Assembly: GCA_934654795.1 (NCBI GenBank)
Contig: CAKUGT010000019.1
Span: 1-31,914, forward strand
Direction of reading: 5' to 3'
From: an uncultured Collinsella sp.
GTDB taxonomy: Bacteria; Actinomycetota; Coriobacteriia; Coriobacteriales; Coriobacteriaceae
Length of the DNA: 31,914 nt
Shown: piece after piece, positions 24,969 to 31,914 of the stretch
Layout of the letters: every line of letters begins with the position of its first letter
Position numbering within the stretch: the stretch's first letter is position 1
The notes under the pieces: generated by a model
Told to the model about the DNA's origin: nothing
What the model saw: only the letters and a program-made list of their open reading frames with translations
The model's database searches: none
Position numbers and translations under genes: made by a program

Positions 24969-25982
24969 CTAGACTTCGAGCAGACCGAGCTGCGGAACGA
25001 TTTCGTCGCCGGCAGCGGTGCGGCCAAGCGAGCGCGGGGCCAGGTCGTCAAGAACCGCAGCGAGATCCCACGGCAGCTCGTCGCGGCACTCAATGCGCTC
25101 CCCCGTCACGGGATGGTCGAATGCGACGCGCCAGGAATGAAGGAATTGCCTGGCCAGACCCTGGTCGGCGCGTGCATCGCACTTGCCATAGAGTGGATCG
25201 CCCACGCAGGCGTGGTTGATGTGGCGCATATGCACGCGAATCTGATGCGTGCGGCCGGTAAACAGGTGGCACTCGACGAGCGTGTAGCCGTCGTCAAAAC
25301 GCGTGGAATCGAAGCGCTCGAGGACCCTAAAGGTCGTAATGGCCTGGCGCGCGAAAGGATCGTCCGAAACCGCCATCTTGACACGGTCGCGCGTAGAACG
25401 AGCGATACCGGTGTTAATGGTGCCCTCGTCCATGGCAATGTGGCCGTGGACGAGCGTAATGTAGCGGCGGTCGAGCGTACGCGTGCGGATAAGATTCTGG
25501 AGTGCGCGCTGGGTGTCGTCGTCTTTTGCCGCGAGCATAAGGCCCGAGGTGTCACGATCCAGGCGATGTACGATGCCGGGGCGGTCCTCACCCTGCACGG
25601 TGCCCAGATGGTCGATGCCACAGTGATAGACCAAGGCGTTCGCAAGGGTGCCGCTCTCGTGGCCATGAGCGGGATGGCACACCAGACCGCGCTGCTTGGA
25701 GAGCACGATGAGGTAGTCGTCCTCGTAGCGGATATCGAGGGGAATGGCCTCGGGAATCACGTCGGTGGGATCGTGCGGCTCGGGCAAATCGACCGAAATA
25801 CGGTCGCCGGAGCGCACGGCATACTTTTTAGATAGGCAGGTCTCGCCGTTGACGGCAACGGCACCGCCCTCAATCAGATGCGCGCAAGCGGAGCGCGTGG
25901 GGCAGCCGTCGTTGGCGCCCAGATAGGCGTCGAGACGCTGGCCAGCGGTATCGTCGGCAACGAGAATATGGATGTCGGCCAT
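24969..25982 (-). CDS. RluA/RluD-family rRNA pseudouridine synthase
   Basis: A 337-residue enzyme that isomerises uridine to pseudouridine in RNA, most likely 23S rRNA. Residues about 15-75 form an S4 RNA-binding domain. The catalytic aspartate is in HRLDRDTSGL, and the family motifs GRTHQIRVHM and ACVGDPLYG are intact. Its ATG overlaps the lspA TAA by one base (TAATG). The lspA-rluD pairing is widespread in Gram-positive bacteria. Which uridines are modified is not certain, so no symbol is given. Confidence 0.92.
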   Translation of the reverse strand: MADIHILVADDTAGQRLDAYLGANDGCPTRSACAHLIEGGAVAVNGETCLSKKYAVRSGDRISVDLPEPHDPTDVIPEAIPLDIRYEDDYLIVLSKQRGLVCHPAHGHESGTLANALVYHCGIDHLGTVQGEDRPGIVHRLDRDTSGLMLAAKDDDTQRALQNLIRTRTLDRRYITLVHGHIAMDEGTINTGIARSTRDRVKMAVSDDPFARQAITTFRVLERFDSTRFDDGYTLVECHLFTGRTHQIRVHMRHINHACVGDPLYGKCDARADQGLARQFLHSWRVAFDHPVTGERIECRDELPWDLAAVLDDLAPRSLGRTAAGDEIVPQLGLLEV

Positions 25983-26581
25983 TAGCGCTCATTCCTTTCG
26001 CGAATCTTGCGGGCACGCTCCCCACGTTGTTTAGCCTTGCGCTTGGCGCGAGCCTCGTCACGGGCGTTAAGCTCGGCGGTCGCATCGACCTCGCGGGCCG
26101 CAGGGCTCAAGAACATGTAGCCGATGAGGGCAAGCACAACGCCTACGGTGATGCCGATATCGGCCACGTTAAAGACGGGAAAGTCAATGAAGGTGGTGGC
26201 AATAAAATCGGTCACAAAGCCCATGGCCAAGCGATCGATCGCGTTGCCGATGGCGCCGCCCGCAACCATTGCCATACCTATGACCTCCAGATGGGCAAGC
26301 TGGGGAGCGCGAACCAGGTACACGGCAATGGCGACAATAACCGCGAGCGCCAGCACGGCAAACGCGAGGCCATGTCCCTCGCCCATGCTAAAGGCAGCAC
26401 CGATGTTACGCACGAAAAGGAAGTCGATCACACCGGGGATAACAGTCACATGCAGAGCATCGCCAACGACACGAACCGCAAGCTTGGTCAGCTGGTCAAC
26501 AAGCAGCACAACCAGCGCCACCCCACCAGCAACACCCAACCGCCAACGCAAAGGCGGCGTCATACCTGCATCACGACCCAA
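25982..26581 (-). CDS. lspA: Lipoprotein signal peptidase (signal peptidase II)
   Basis: A 199-residue membrane aspartyl protease that removes signal peptides from diacylated prolipoproteins. Four helices are visible. Catalytic aspartates sit in GNAIDRLAMGFVTDF and FNVADIGITVG, matching the family. A basic charged tail of about 40 residues (many Arg/Lys/Glu) extends beyond the usual end. The proposed start is TTG at 26581, with AGGGG six nt upstream; the ATG at 26563 is the alternative. It is followed by the pseudouridine synthase gene with a one-base overlap. Confidence 0.93.
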   Translation of the reverse strand: MGRDAGMTPPLRWRLGVAGGVALVVLLVDQLTKLAVRVVGDALHVTVIPGVIDFLFVRNIGAAFSMGEGHGLAFAVLALAVIVAIAVYLVRAPQLAHLEVIGMAMVAGGAIGNAIDRLAMGFVTDFIATTFIDFPVFNVADIGITVGVVLALIGYMFLSPAAREVDATAELNARDEARAKRKAKQRGERARKIRERNER

Positions 26582-26681
26582 ATCAATCCCCTACCCTCAG
26601 AGAACCGAATTCCGTTAAACACAAATATCCATCTTATAGTGTCCAACAATGGAAACGTCGCTCAATCGTCACCGACAGCGA

Positions 26682-26780
26682 AAACCCGTCAGAGCGAGCA
26701 AGGTGCCTTGAAGCAAGGCGGCATAGACCTTCTGGTCATGCCGCCGAAGCTGAAAGGCAGATTGCCGCTCTGGCGGGTTT
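26682..26780. repeat. Large branched inverted repeat between ileS and lspA
   Basis: AAACCCGTCAGAGCG (26682-26696) pairs over 15 positions, with one G-T wobble, to 26766-26780. Enclosed are a GCCTTG/CAAGGC hairpin (26705-26719) and a stem of 8 plus 4 bp (26717-26729 with 26734-26745). On the minus strand the outer stem is followed by TTTT, so it may end ileS transcription before lspA. Confidence 0.7.
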
Positions 26781-26793
26781 GCAGCGTCAAGCA

Positions 26794-26820
26794 GTTACGC
26801 GGTTTGTAAAACCGCGTAAC
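26794..26820. repeat. Perfect 12-bp hairpin between ileS and lspA
   Basis: GTTACGCGGTTT (26794-26805) and AAACCGCGTAAC (26809-26820) pair perfectly around a GTA loop. It is preceded by a copy of GTTTGCAGCGTC (26777-26788), which recurs at 26830-26841 before the next hairpin. Confidence 0.75.
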
Positions 26821-26842
26821 CTAAAGGGCGTTTGCAGCGTCG

Positions 26843-26877
26843 GTAGGTTTCGGCGTTCTACGAACGCCGAAACCTAC
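26843..26877. repeat. Perfect 16-bp hairpin overlapping the ileS stop codon
   Basis: Arms at 26843-26858 and 26862-26877 are exact reverse complements separated by three bases (TAC). The ileS stop (26874-26876) lies inside the right arm. The arms are GC-rich next to the loop, and no T tract follows on the minus strand. Confidence 0.75.
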
Positions 26878-29675
26878 AGCGCCTCGGCGCAGCGTTTACA
26901 GATATGCGCGTGGCCGTTGTACTCGCCGACGGTGGTGCGATAGTTCCAGCAACGGTCGCAGCACTCGCCCTCGGCTGCCTCGATGGCAACGGAGAGTTCC
27001 TCGCCCTGGGTCAGCTCAACATCGGAGACGATGTAGAACTCGGCCAGGTCGACGGCCTTATCACCGGTCAGCAGCGCGTACATCTCGGCGGGAACGACCG
27101 CCTTGACGCGGACCTGCTGGCTCTTGGTGAAGGTACCGGCAGAACGGGCATCCTCAAGCGCCTTGGTCACGGCGCTACGGAGCTCGAGAGAAGCCTCGAG
27201 CACGCCCTCAAACTCATTGGCCTCGTCAACCGTGATGGGCGACTTATACCAATTGAGCAGCGCGGCGTACTTCTGGTGATCGACGCAGCCGGCAGGCGCA
27301 TAGGCCATGGCCTCGTCGACGGTGTAGGACAGGATCGGCTGCAGATCGCGCATGAGCATCGAGAAGAGCTCGGCGAGCACGGTCTGGGCGCTGCGGCGCT
27401 CGAGCGAGCCGGGCTTTTCGCAGTACAGACGGTCCTTCAGGGCGTCGAGGTACACGTTGGAAAGCTCGGTAACCACGAAGTCGTAGAGCGCACGGTAGGC
27501 GCGCGGGAACTCGTAGCTGGCGTAGGCGTCGTCGACCTCGGCCTGGACCTGGGTCAGGCGGGCAACCATGAGCTTGTCGAGCGGCAGCAGGTCGGCAAAG
27601 GCGACGCCGTCGGTCTCGGGCTCAAACTGACCCTCGAGCTCGGAGAGCAGGAAGCGCAGCGTGTTGCGGAAACGACGGTAGGCGTCGGACGTACGAGCGA
27701 GAATCTCGTGGTCGATGGAAACGTCGGAGCTGGTGTCGACGGAGGCAACCCACAGGCGGATGATGTCGGCGCCCATCTCGTCGCAGACCTTGTTGGGGTC
27801 GATGACGTTGCCGAGCGACTTGGACATCTTGCGGCCCTGACCATCGAGGGTGAAGCCCTGCGAGACGACCGCCTTGTAGGGAGCGTGGCCGTTGGCGCCC
27901 ACCGAGGTGAGCAGCGAGCTCTGGAACCAACCGCGGTGCTGGTCGGAGCCCTCGAGATACACGTCCGCCGGGTACTCAAGCTCGGGGCGATACTCGCAGA
28001 CGGCCTTCCAGGAGACGCCGGAGTCCCACCACACGTCGAGGATGTCCTTATCGGCCTTGAGGTGATGGCCGCCGCACTTGGGGCAGACGCAGGCCTCGCC
28101 CAGGTAGCTCTCAGGAGCGTCGGTGAACCAGGCGTCGGAGCCCTTCTCGTGGAAGAGCTTGATGACGGCGTCGAGCGTGGCGTCGTTCATGACCTTCTCG
28201 CCGCAGTCGGCGCAGGTGTAGCTCGGGATAGGCACGCCCCAGTTGCGCTGGCGGCTAATGCACCAGTCGGGACGCTGCTCGACCATGGCACCGATGCGGT
28301 TGGCCGCGTGGGCCGGATACCACTTGACGTTCTCGCGGACCTCCTTGCCAGCCTGCTCGCGCAAGCCGGTCTTGTCCATCGAGACAAACCACTGATCGGT
28401 AGCACGGAAGAGCACCGGGTGCTTGCAGCGCCAGCAGTGCGGATAGCTGTGCGTGATCTTCTTCTCAAGGACCAGGGTGCCGCGCTCACGCAGGAACTCG
28501 ATGATGTGCGGGTTGGCCTCATCGGTATCCATACCGCTGAAGGGACCACCGGTGCCAAACTCCTCGCCGGTGTAGAACTTGCCGTCGTCATCGACCGGCA
28601 TGCAGATGTCGGTGATGCCCTCCTTGAGGCAGGCGAAGTAGTCGTCGACGCCGTGACCGGGCGAGTTGTGGACGATACCGGTACCGTCATCGACACCGAC
28701 GTAATCGGCCAGCAGCGCCACGCCCTCAACGCCGTCAAAGATAGGCTGCTTATAGTGGATGTGGTGGAAGGTCTCGGCGGGAACCACGTAGGGCTTGCCG
28801 TCGACCATGACCGGGGTGTACTCCCAGCCAAACTCCTCGCAGCACTTGGGAGCCAGGTCCTCGAGCATAACCTCGGCACGGCCATCATGCTCAACAGCGA
28901 CATAGGCGGCGCCGGGCTTGAGAGAAACGGCCTGGTCGGAGGGGATGGTCCACGGCGTGGTCGTCCAGATGATAAAGTCGACCGGCCCGTCGAAGCCCTC
29001 GAGGCCGGCGGGCTTGGAGGTCATCTCAAAGCGAACGAAGATGGACGGGCTCGTCTCGTCGGAGTACTCGATCTCTGCCTCGGCCAGCGCGGTGTGGCAG
29101 TGTTTGCACCAGTGAACCGGCTTGTGGCCGCGATAGATCATGCCCTTATCGAACATGGCCTTGAAGACCTCGATGTCGGCAGCATCATGTTGGTGATAGA
29201 GCGTCAGGTAGGGGTTGTCCCAGTCGCCAAGCACGCCCAGACGACGGAAGCCGGCCTTCTGCAGCTCGATGTTCTCGACAGCGAACTTGTTGCAGAGCTC
29301 ACGGATCTTGGCCGTGGGGGTCTGGTTGAACTTCTCGGTTCCGAGCTTCTCCTCGACCTTGTGCTCGATCGGCTGGCCGTGGCAGTCCCAACCGGGAACA
29401 TAGGGAACCTCATAGCCCTGCATCATCCAGTAACGGTTGATCATGTCCTTGGAGATCTTGTTCATGGCATGGCCGATGTGGATCGGGCCGTTGGCGTACG
29501 GAGGGCCGTCGTGCAGCACGAACTTCTTGTGACCCTCGTTCTTCTTCAGAACCTGCTCGTAGACCTTGTTGTCCTGCCAGTCCTTGAGTCGCTTGGGCTC
29601 GGACTTGGAAAGACCGGCACGCATGGGAAAACCGGTCTTGGGCAGATTCATCGTCTGCTTGTACTCGTTTGCCAC
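26874..29675 (-). CDS. ileS: Isoleucyl-tRNA synthetase
   Basis: A 933-residue class I synthetase that charges tRNA-Ile and edits valine. HIGH is at residues 66-69 (GPIHIGHAMNKI), and KMSKS at about 616-620 (GRKMSKSLGNV). The inserted CP1 editing domain lies between. A C-terminal zinc site is formed by CDRCWNY (Cys906, Cys909) and CKRC (Cys926, Cys929). The start is GTG at 29675 behind AAAGGGG; a later ATG at about residue 10 is possible. A T-box leader precedes it, so expression should rise when tRNA-Ile is uncharged. lspA and the pseudouridine synthase gene follow after a structured gap. Confidence 0.96.
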   Translation of the reverse strand: MANEYKQTMNLPKTGFPMRAGLSKSEPKRLKDWQDNKVYEQVLKKNEGHKKFVLHDGPPYANGPIHIGHAMNKISKDMINRYWMMQGYEVPYVPGWDCHGQPIEHKVEEKLGTEKFNQTPTAKIRELCNKFAVENIELQKAGFRRLGVLGDWDNPYLTLYHQHDAADIEVFKAMFDKGMIYRGHKPVHWCKHCHTALAEAEIEYSDETSPSIFVRFEMTSKPAGLEGFDGPVDFIIWTTTPWTIPSDQAVSLKPGAAYVAVEHDGRAEVMLEDLAPKCCEEFGWEYTPVMVDGKPYVVPAETFHHIHYKQPIFDGVEGVALLADYVGVDDGTGIVHNSPGHGVDDYFACLKEGITDICMPVDDDGKFYTGEEFGTGGPFSGMDTDEANPHIIEFLRERGTLVLEKKITHSYPHCWRCKHPVLFRATDQWFVSMDKTGLREQAGKEVRENVKWYPAHAANRIGAMVEQRPDWCISRQRNWGVPIPSYTCADCGEKVMNDATLDAVIKLFHEKGSDAWFTDAPESYLGEACVCPKCGGHHLKADKDILDVWWDSGVSWKAVCEYRPELEYPADVYLEGSDQHRGWFQSSLLTSVGANGHAPYKAVVSQGFTLDGQGRKMSKSLGNVIDPNKVCDEMGADIIRLWVASVDTSSDVSIDHEILARTSDAYRRFRNTLRFLLSELEGQFEPETDGVAFADLLPLDKLMVARLTQVQAEVDDAYASYEFPRAYRALYDFVVTELSNVYLDALKDRLYCEKPGSLERRSAQTVLAELFSMLMRDLQPILSYTVDEAMAYAPAGCVDHQKYAALLNWYKSPITVDEANEFEGVLEASLELRSAVTKALEDARSAGTFTKSQQVRVKAVVPAEMYALLTGDKAVDLAEFYIVSDVELTQGEELSVAIEAAEGECCDRCWNYRTTVGEYNGHAHICKRCAEAL

Positions 29676-29718
29676 GGTACCCCTTTCATGTCGTGGGCGC
29701 GCACGCCCGTTGGGCACC

Positions 29719-29756
29719 AAAAAAGCGCCCGTCCCTACAAGCTGGGACGAAGCGCC
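29719..29756 (-). terminator. T-box attenuator terminator
   Basis: On the minus strand GGGACG/CGTCCC (6 bp) stacks on a GCGC/GCGC stem across a small internal loop, followed by six T (29724-29719). It lies 44 nt before the ileS start. Its 5' arm also pairs with the T-box region upstream, so it can form only when the antiterminator does not. Confidence 0.85.
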
Positions 29757-30013
29757 ACAAAACGAGCTGTACGCCCGCAAAAGCTCTTCGCTTAACCACC
29801 CAGCTTAGATGCCCTCGCCCGCGTAATCGCGCGCTCGCATCCGTTACTCGGCTGGCCTGTATCGACGACCATCTCGGCGATGTCTACTAAGACGTGCCTG
29901 TACGGCGCGTCCGTTGGGACCGCAGCTCCGGGGTGATTTTCATCGGTCGCATGCACGGGCTCTCAGCGCTCCCCGCTCTCTGTAGCACGCGGACGGCCGA
30001 CTACTCGTCCCCA
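29719..30013 (-). promoter_or_regulatory. ileS T-box riboswitch leader, isoleucine ATC specifier
   Basis: On the minus strand the leader shows Stem I hallmarks (ACAGAGAGC at 29983-29975 and CTGAGAGCC around 29965-29957). An ATC triplet in GAAAATCACC at 29937-29935 can serve as the isoleucine specifier. The T-box core is GGGTGGTT, with TGGT (29798-29795) free to pair with the ACCA end of tRNA. The antiterminator pairs GCTGGG (29804-29799) with CCCAGC (29746-29741), and AAGCG (29793-29789) with CGCTT (29754-29750). The same 3' bases form the terminator. Uncharged tRNA-Ile would therefore favour readthrough into ileS. Confidence 0.9.
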
Positions 30014-30019
30014 TCAACA

Positions 30020-30047
30020 CTTATGCGCTGTATGGTAGCACGGTCAA
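30020..30047 (-). promoter_or_regulatory. Promoter of the ileS T-box leader
   Basis: TTGACC (30047-30042) and CATAAG (30025-30020) on the minus strand are 16 nt apart. The expected start is near 30013, just before the Stem I sequence of the T-box. Confidence 0.55.
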
Positions 30048-30161
30048 CGCCGGCGAAAAACCCTCAACATCGGTTTCATACTTTAGAAATTTCTCACGGT
30101 CGCAAGCACTCACTTGGAGCAAAATACCTGAAAGCACTTTATCTAACGAAAGAAGGCTGCT

Positions 30162-31244
30162 ATGCGCACGATTGGAATGAGCGACTACACCGTCGGCGAG
30201 GACTGCTTTGACGAGCTGCCCGGCGCGCTGGCCGAGTACGGGGCGACCAAGGTCGCAATCATCGGTGGCAAACGAGCACTGGCCGCGGCACTTCCCGGTA
30301 TCGAAGCGGCACTGGAGGGCACCGACGTCGAGATTTTGGAGACGCGCGTCTACGGCACCAACAGCACGCGTGCCAATATCGCCAAAGTTGTGAACTCCCC
30401 CGCCTGCCAAGAGGCCGACGTGCTCATCGCATGCGGCGGCGGCAAGGCGCTCGACACCGTAAAGACAGCGGCCATCGAGCTCAAGAAGATCGTCTTTACA
30501 GTGCCGACGATCTGCTCCAACTGCTCGGCCGCGACCGCCATTGCCGTTGTCTACAACGACGACGGCTCGCTCGAGGGCTATTCGTACCCCAACCGCCCCG
30601 CGCACATCTTCATCAACCCCAAGATCATTGCCGAGGCTCCGGCGGAGTACTTCTGGGCCGGCGTAGGCGACGCCCTGTCCAAGCAGCCCGAGGTCGAGTA
30701 CGCCACGAGCGCCGGCAACCTGGAGCACACCGCCGGTCTTGGCCTGGCGCTCGCACACACCTGCTCCGAGCCGCTGTTTACCTATGGCGTGCAGGGTCTT
30801 GAGGACGTTCGCCAGAACCTGTCGACCGAGGCCGTCAAGCAGATCGCGCTCGATATCGTGGTCAACACGGGATACGTCTCCAACCTGACCAACCAAAACG
30901 ATTACTACTACAACTCGAGCGTGGCACATGCGTTCTACAACGCCACCTGCAGCATTCCGCGCGAGGGCACCTACCTGCATGGCGAGGTCGTGAGCCTGGG
31001 CGTGCTGGTGCTGTTTGCCTACACGGGCGATACCGAGAACCTTGAGCGCTACGCAGCCTTTAACAAGCAGATGGGACTGCCCGTGACGCTTGAGCAGGTC
31101 GGGCTTTCCGAGTCCGATATCCCCGCCCTGTGCGAGTACGCGCACGCCACCAACGAGTGGAAGCAGGGAAACCCCGAGCCCTTCACCGACGAAAAGTTCG
31201 CCGCCGCCATCAAGGCTGCCAACACCTACGGCCACACGCTCTAG
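30162..31244 (+). CDS. GldA-like iron-containing alcohol dehydrogenase family protein
   Basis: A 360-residue NAD-dependent dehydrogenase of the glycerol dehydrogenase type. The nucleotide-binding ACGGGKALDTVKT motif is near residues 89-102. Metal ligands can be placed: the Asp of AGVGDALSK, the His of SVAHAFYNA and the His of YLHGEVVSLG. The segment that in GldA reads STDAP, carrying a substrate-contacting Asp, is SNCSA here, so the substrate may not be glycerol. GAAGG precedes the ATG, and a strong terminator follows. It is transcribed away from ileS and has no neighbours that reveal its pathway. Confidence 0.85.
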   Translation: MRTIGMSDYTVGEDCFDELPGALAEYGATKVAIIGGKRALAAALPGIEAALEGTDVEILETRVYGTNSTRANIAKVVNSPACQEADVLIACGGGKALDTVKTAAIELKKIVFTVPTICSNCSAATAIAVVYNDDGSLEGYSYPNRPAHIFINPKIIAEAPAEYFWAGVGDALSKQPEVEYATSAGNLEHTAGLGLALAHTCSEPLFTYGVQGLEDVRQNLSTEAVKQIALDIVVNTGYVSNLTNQNDYYYNSSVAHAFYNATCSIPREGTYLHGEVVSLGVLVLFAYTGDTENLERYAAFNKQMGLPVTLEQVGLSESDIPALCEYAHATNEWKQGNPEPFTDEKFAAAIKAANTYGHTL

Positions 31245-31255
31245 GCCTAGCCCAA

Positions 31256-31292
31256 AACCACCACAAAGGGGACAGGCACCTTTGTGGTGGTT
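31256..31292 (+). terminator. Terminator of the GldA-like gene, conserved-loop type
   Basis: AACCACCACAAAGG (31256-31269) pairs perfectly with CCTTTGTGGTGGTT (31279-31292), followed by ATTTATT. The loop GGACAGGCA and the stem match the hairpin at 23542-23582 in the same orientation relative to transcription. Confidence 0.85.
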
Positions 31293-31316
31293 ATTTATTG
31301 CTCCAGCATTCAGTTC

Positions 31317-31356
31317 GTACTCGAACCCGATTCTTTACGAGAAAGGGTTCGGGTAC
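31317..31356 (+). terminator. Second hairpin after the GldA-like gene
   Basis: GTACTCGAACCC (31317-31328) pairs with GGGTTCGGGTAC (31345-31356) with one wobble, and GTTATTTGTTT follows. It could be a backup terminator for the dehydrogenase gene or the end of an unannotated short transcript. Confidence 0.5.
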
Positions 31357-31419
31357 GTTATTTGTTTATCGGAAATTCTGCGGAAGGACTACTCGGAACG
31401 GTAAACAGGAACGAACAGA

Positions 31420-31461
31420 GGCAGGGTATCATCGTGGTGATGGTATCCTGCCTTTTGTTTT
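31420..31461 (+). terminator. Strong terminator without an assigned gene
   Basis: A 14-bp stem (31420-31433 with 31439-31452, two wobbles) closes a 5-nt loop and is followed by TTTTGTTTT. No coding frame with a ribosome site ends just before it, so it may end a small RNA or leftover transcript. Confidence 0.7.
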
Positions 31462-31465
31462 GCGG

Positions 31466-31494
31466 GATCAAGGTCGCTTTATGCGAACTTGATC
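31466..31494. repeat. GATCAAG hairpin
   Basis: GATCAAG (31466-31472) pairs with CTTGATC (31488-31494), continued inward by TCGC/GCGA after one mismatch, around a TTTAT loop. It directly follows the orphan terminator. Function unknown. Confidence 0.5.
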
Positions 31495-31571
31495 GCCACT
31501 TATATGGCGCATTGATGGCAATTGCTTCGTACGTGCATACCGGGAGCCTGTACACCTCTGGCAAGGCGTAA

Positions 31572-31619
31572 CACACTAGACTTTGTTCCAAAGTCCGTGT
31601 GCTAAGGGGGCAGGCCCCC
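31572..31619. repeat. Twin hairpins, possible transfer-origin or element-end structure
   Basis: CACAC (31572-31576) and GACTTTG (31579-31585) pair with CAAAGTC (31589-31595) and GTGTG (31597-31601). A GGGGG/CCCCC hairpin (31606-31619) follows at once. Such adjacent hairpins occur at conjugative transfer origins, but they also occur in terminators; no relaxase gene is in view. Confidence 0.45.
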
Positions 31620-31636
31620 CTAGAATTCCTGTGGAG

Positions 31637-31654
31637 TGCGTACGCACGTACGCA
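31637..31654. repeat. TGCGTACG/CGTACGCA palindrome
   Basis: Eight-base arms (31637-31644 and 31647-31654) flank a CA spacer. TTCCTG and CAGGAA nearby (31627-31632, 31653-31658) are also mirrored. It lies where the base composition turns AT-rich. It may be a protein-binding site or part of an element end. Confidence 0.5.
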
Positions 31655-31759
31655 GGAAAACGGCAAAATTTCGCTATATCAGGACATTCTTTCATTGGAG
31701 AGTATGGTATACACGGCTTAGTTCAACAAATAAGAATTTATATATAAAGGAGAATATTG

Positions 31760-31914
31760 ATGAAACTGTTTTTATGCTCTCACTTTTCAAGTGTAGGAAG
31801 TCTGATAAAGGAAGAAATTGAAAATAAAAAAGTCGCTTTTATTCCAACAGCTTCGCTGCGTGAAGGCTACACCGGTTATGTCGGCTCGGCTCGAAAATTA
31901 TTCAAAAAGTTGGG
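31760..31914 (+). CDS. Peptidase E-like (S51) protein, 3' end outside the window
   Basis: The first 51 codons are visible. The start MKLFLCSHFSSVGSLI and the segment KKVAFIPTASLREGYTGYV resemble the N-terminal region of S51 dipeptidase E-like and class I glutamine-amidotransferase-like proteins. The catalytic serine would lie beyond the window. AAAGGAG is 7 nt before the ATG. The upstream DNA and first 30 codons are much more AT-rich than the rest of the window, suggesting transfer from a low-GC bacterium. Identification is provisional. Confidence 0.65.
   Translation, partial: MKLFLCSHFSSVGSLIKEEIENKKVAFIPTASLREGYTGYVGSARKLFKKL

Noticed and set aside
26682..26877. CRISPR array
   Set aside because: The repeated units are two 12-nt copies and unrelated inverted repeats; there is no regular repeat-spacer series.
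26904..29795. 963-codon open frame on the plus strand opposite ileS
   Set aside because: Same reason: the minus strand carries every IleRS motif, and the plus frame has no recognisable domain or start site.
31284..31571. Plus-strand open frame after the GldA-like gene
   Set aside because: It runs through three terminator-like hairpins, begins inside one of them and has no ribosome site or recognisable sequence.

Overview
The window is high-GC, densely packed bacterial DNA with nearly all genes on the minus strand. Gene content and order suggest a coriobacterial actinomycete close to Collinsella: an efp-asp23-nusB-xseB-tlyA-nadK-recN block, an alaS-ruvX-mltG-yqeG-aroK-aroB-like block, a SigB-type sigma operon and a T-box-controlled ileS. 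The genus is inferred from recalled gene order and protein style; no database was consulted.

Layout. 1-337: intergenic, with the terminator of an upstream plus-strand gene and a small tandem repeat. 338-3471: a fructose-type PTS permease (IIB-IIC-IIA in one chain) divergent from an RpiR-family regulator, with a nested palindrome between them as candidate operator. 3531-8634: the operon running from efp down to recN (translation, transcription, rRNA methylation, NADP synthesis, DNA repair). 8793-9923: a single M24 aminopeptidase. 10056-16690: the alaS operon, which ends in an intact shikimate kinase and a dehydroquinate-synthase homologue that has lost its catalytic residues. 16885-17124: a small two-helix membrane protein on the plus strand. 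17131-20296: DUF948 protein, RsbW-like protein, SigB/SigF-family sigma factor and AI-2E-type permease in one overlapping operon. 20397-23509: short prepilin peptidase, dNTPase and RarA. 23591-24886: a membrane GT2 glycosyltransferase. 24969-29675: ileS, lspA and an RluA-family pseudouridine synthase, with a hairpin-rich noncoding stretch between ileS and lspA. 29676-30047: the ileS T-box leader and its promoter. 30162-31244: a GldA-like dehydrogenase on the plus strand. 31245-31914: stacked terminators, a cluster of hairpins and palindromes, then an AT-rich stretch starting a peptidase-E-like gene that is cut by the window edge; this looks like the edge of an acquired element.

How the genes work together. 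Most of the window is housekeeping, arranged in operons with 1-11 nt overlaps. Regulation readable from the sequence includes the ileS T-box (ATC specifier and mutually exclusive antiterminator and terminator helices), the divergent PTS/RpiR operator, and an RsbW/SigB pair. The observations most worth following are the AroB-like pseudoenzyme next to intact AroK, the hairpin array between ileS and lspA, the terminators that share both stem and loop, the RsbW homologue without ATP-binding boxes, and the probable mobile-element boundary at the right end.
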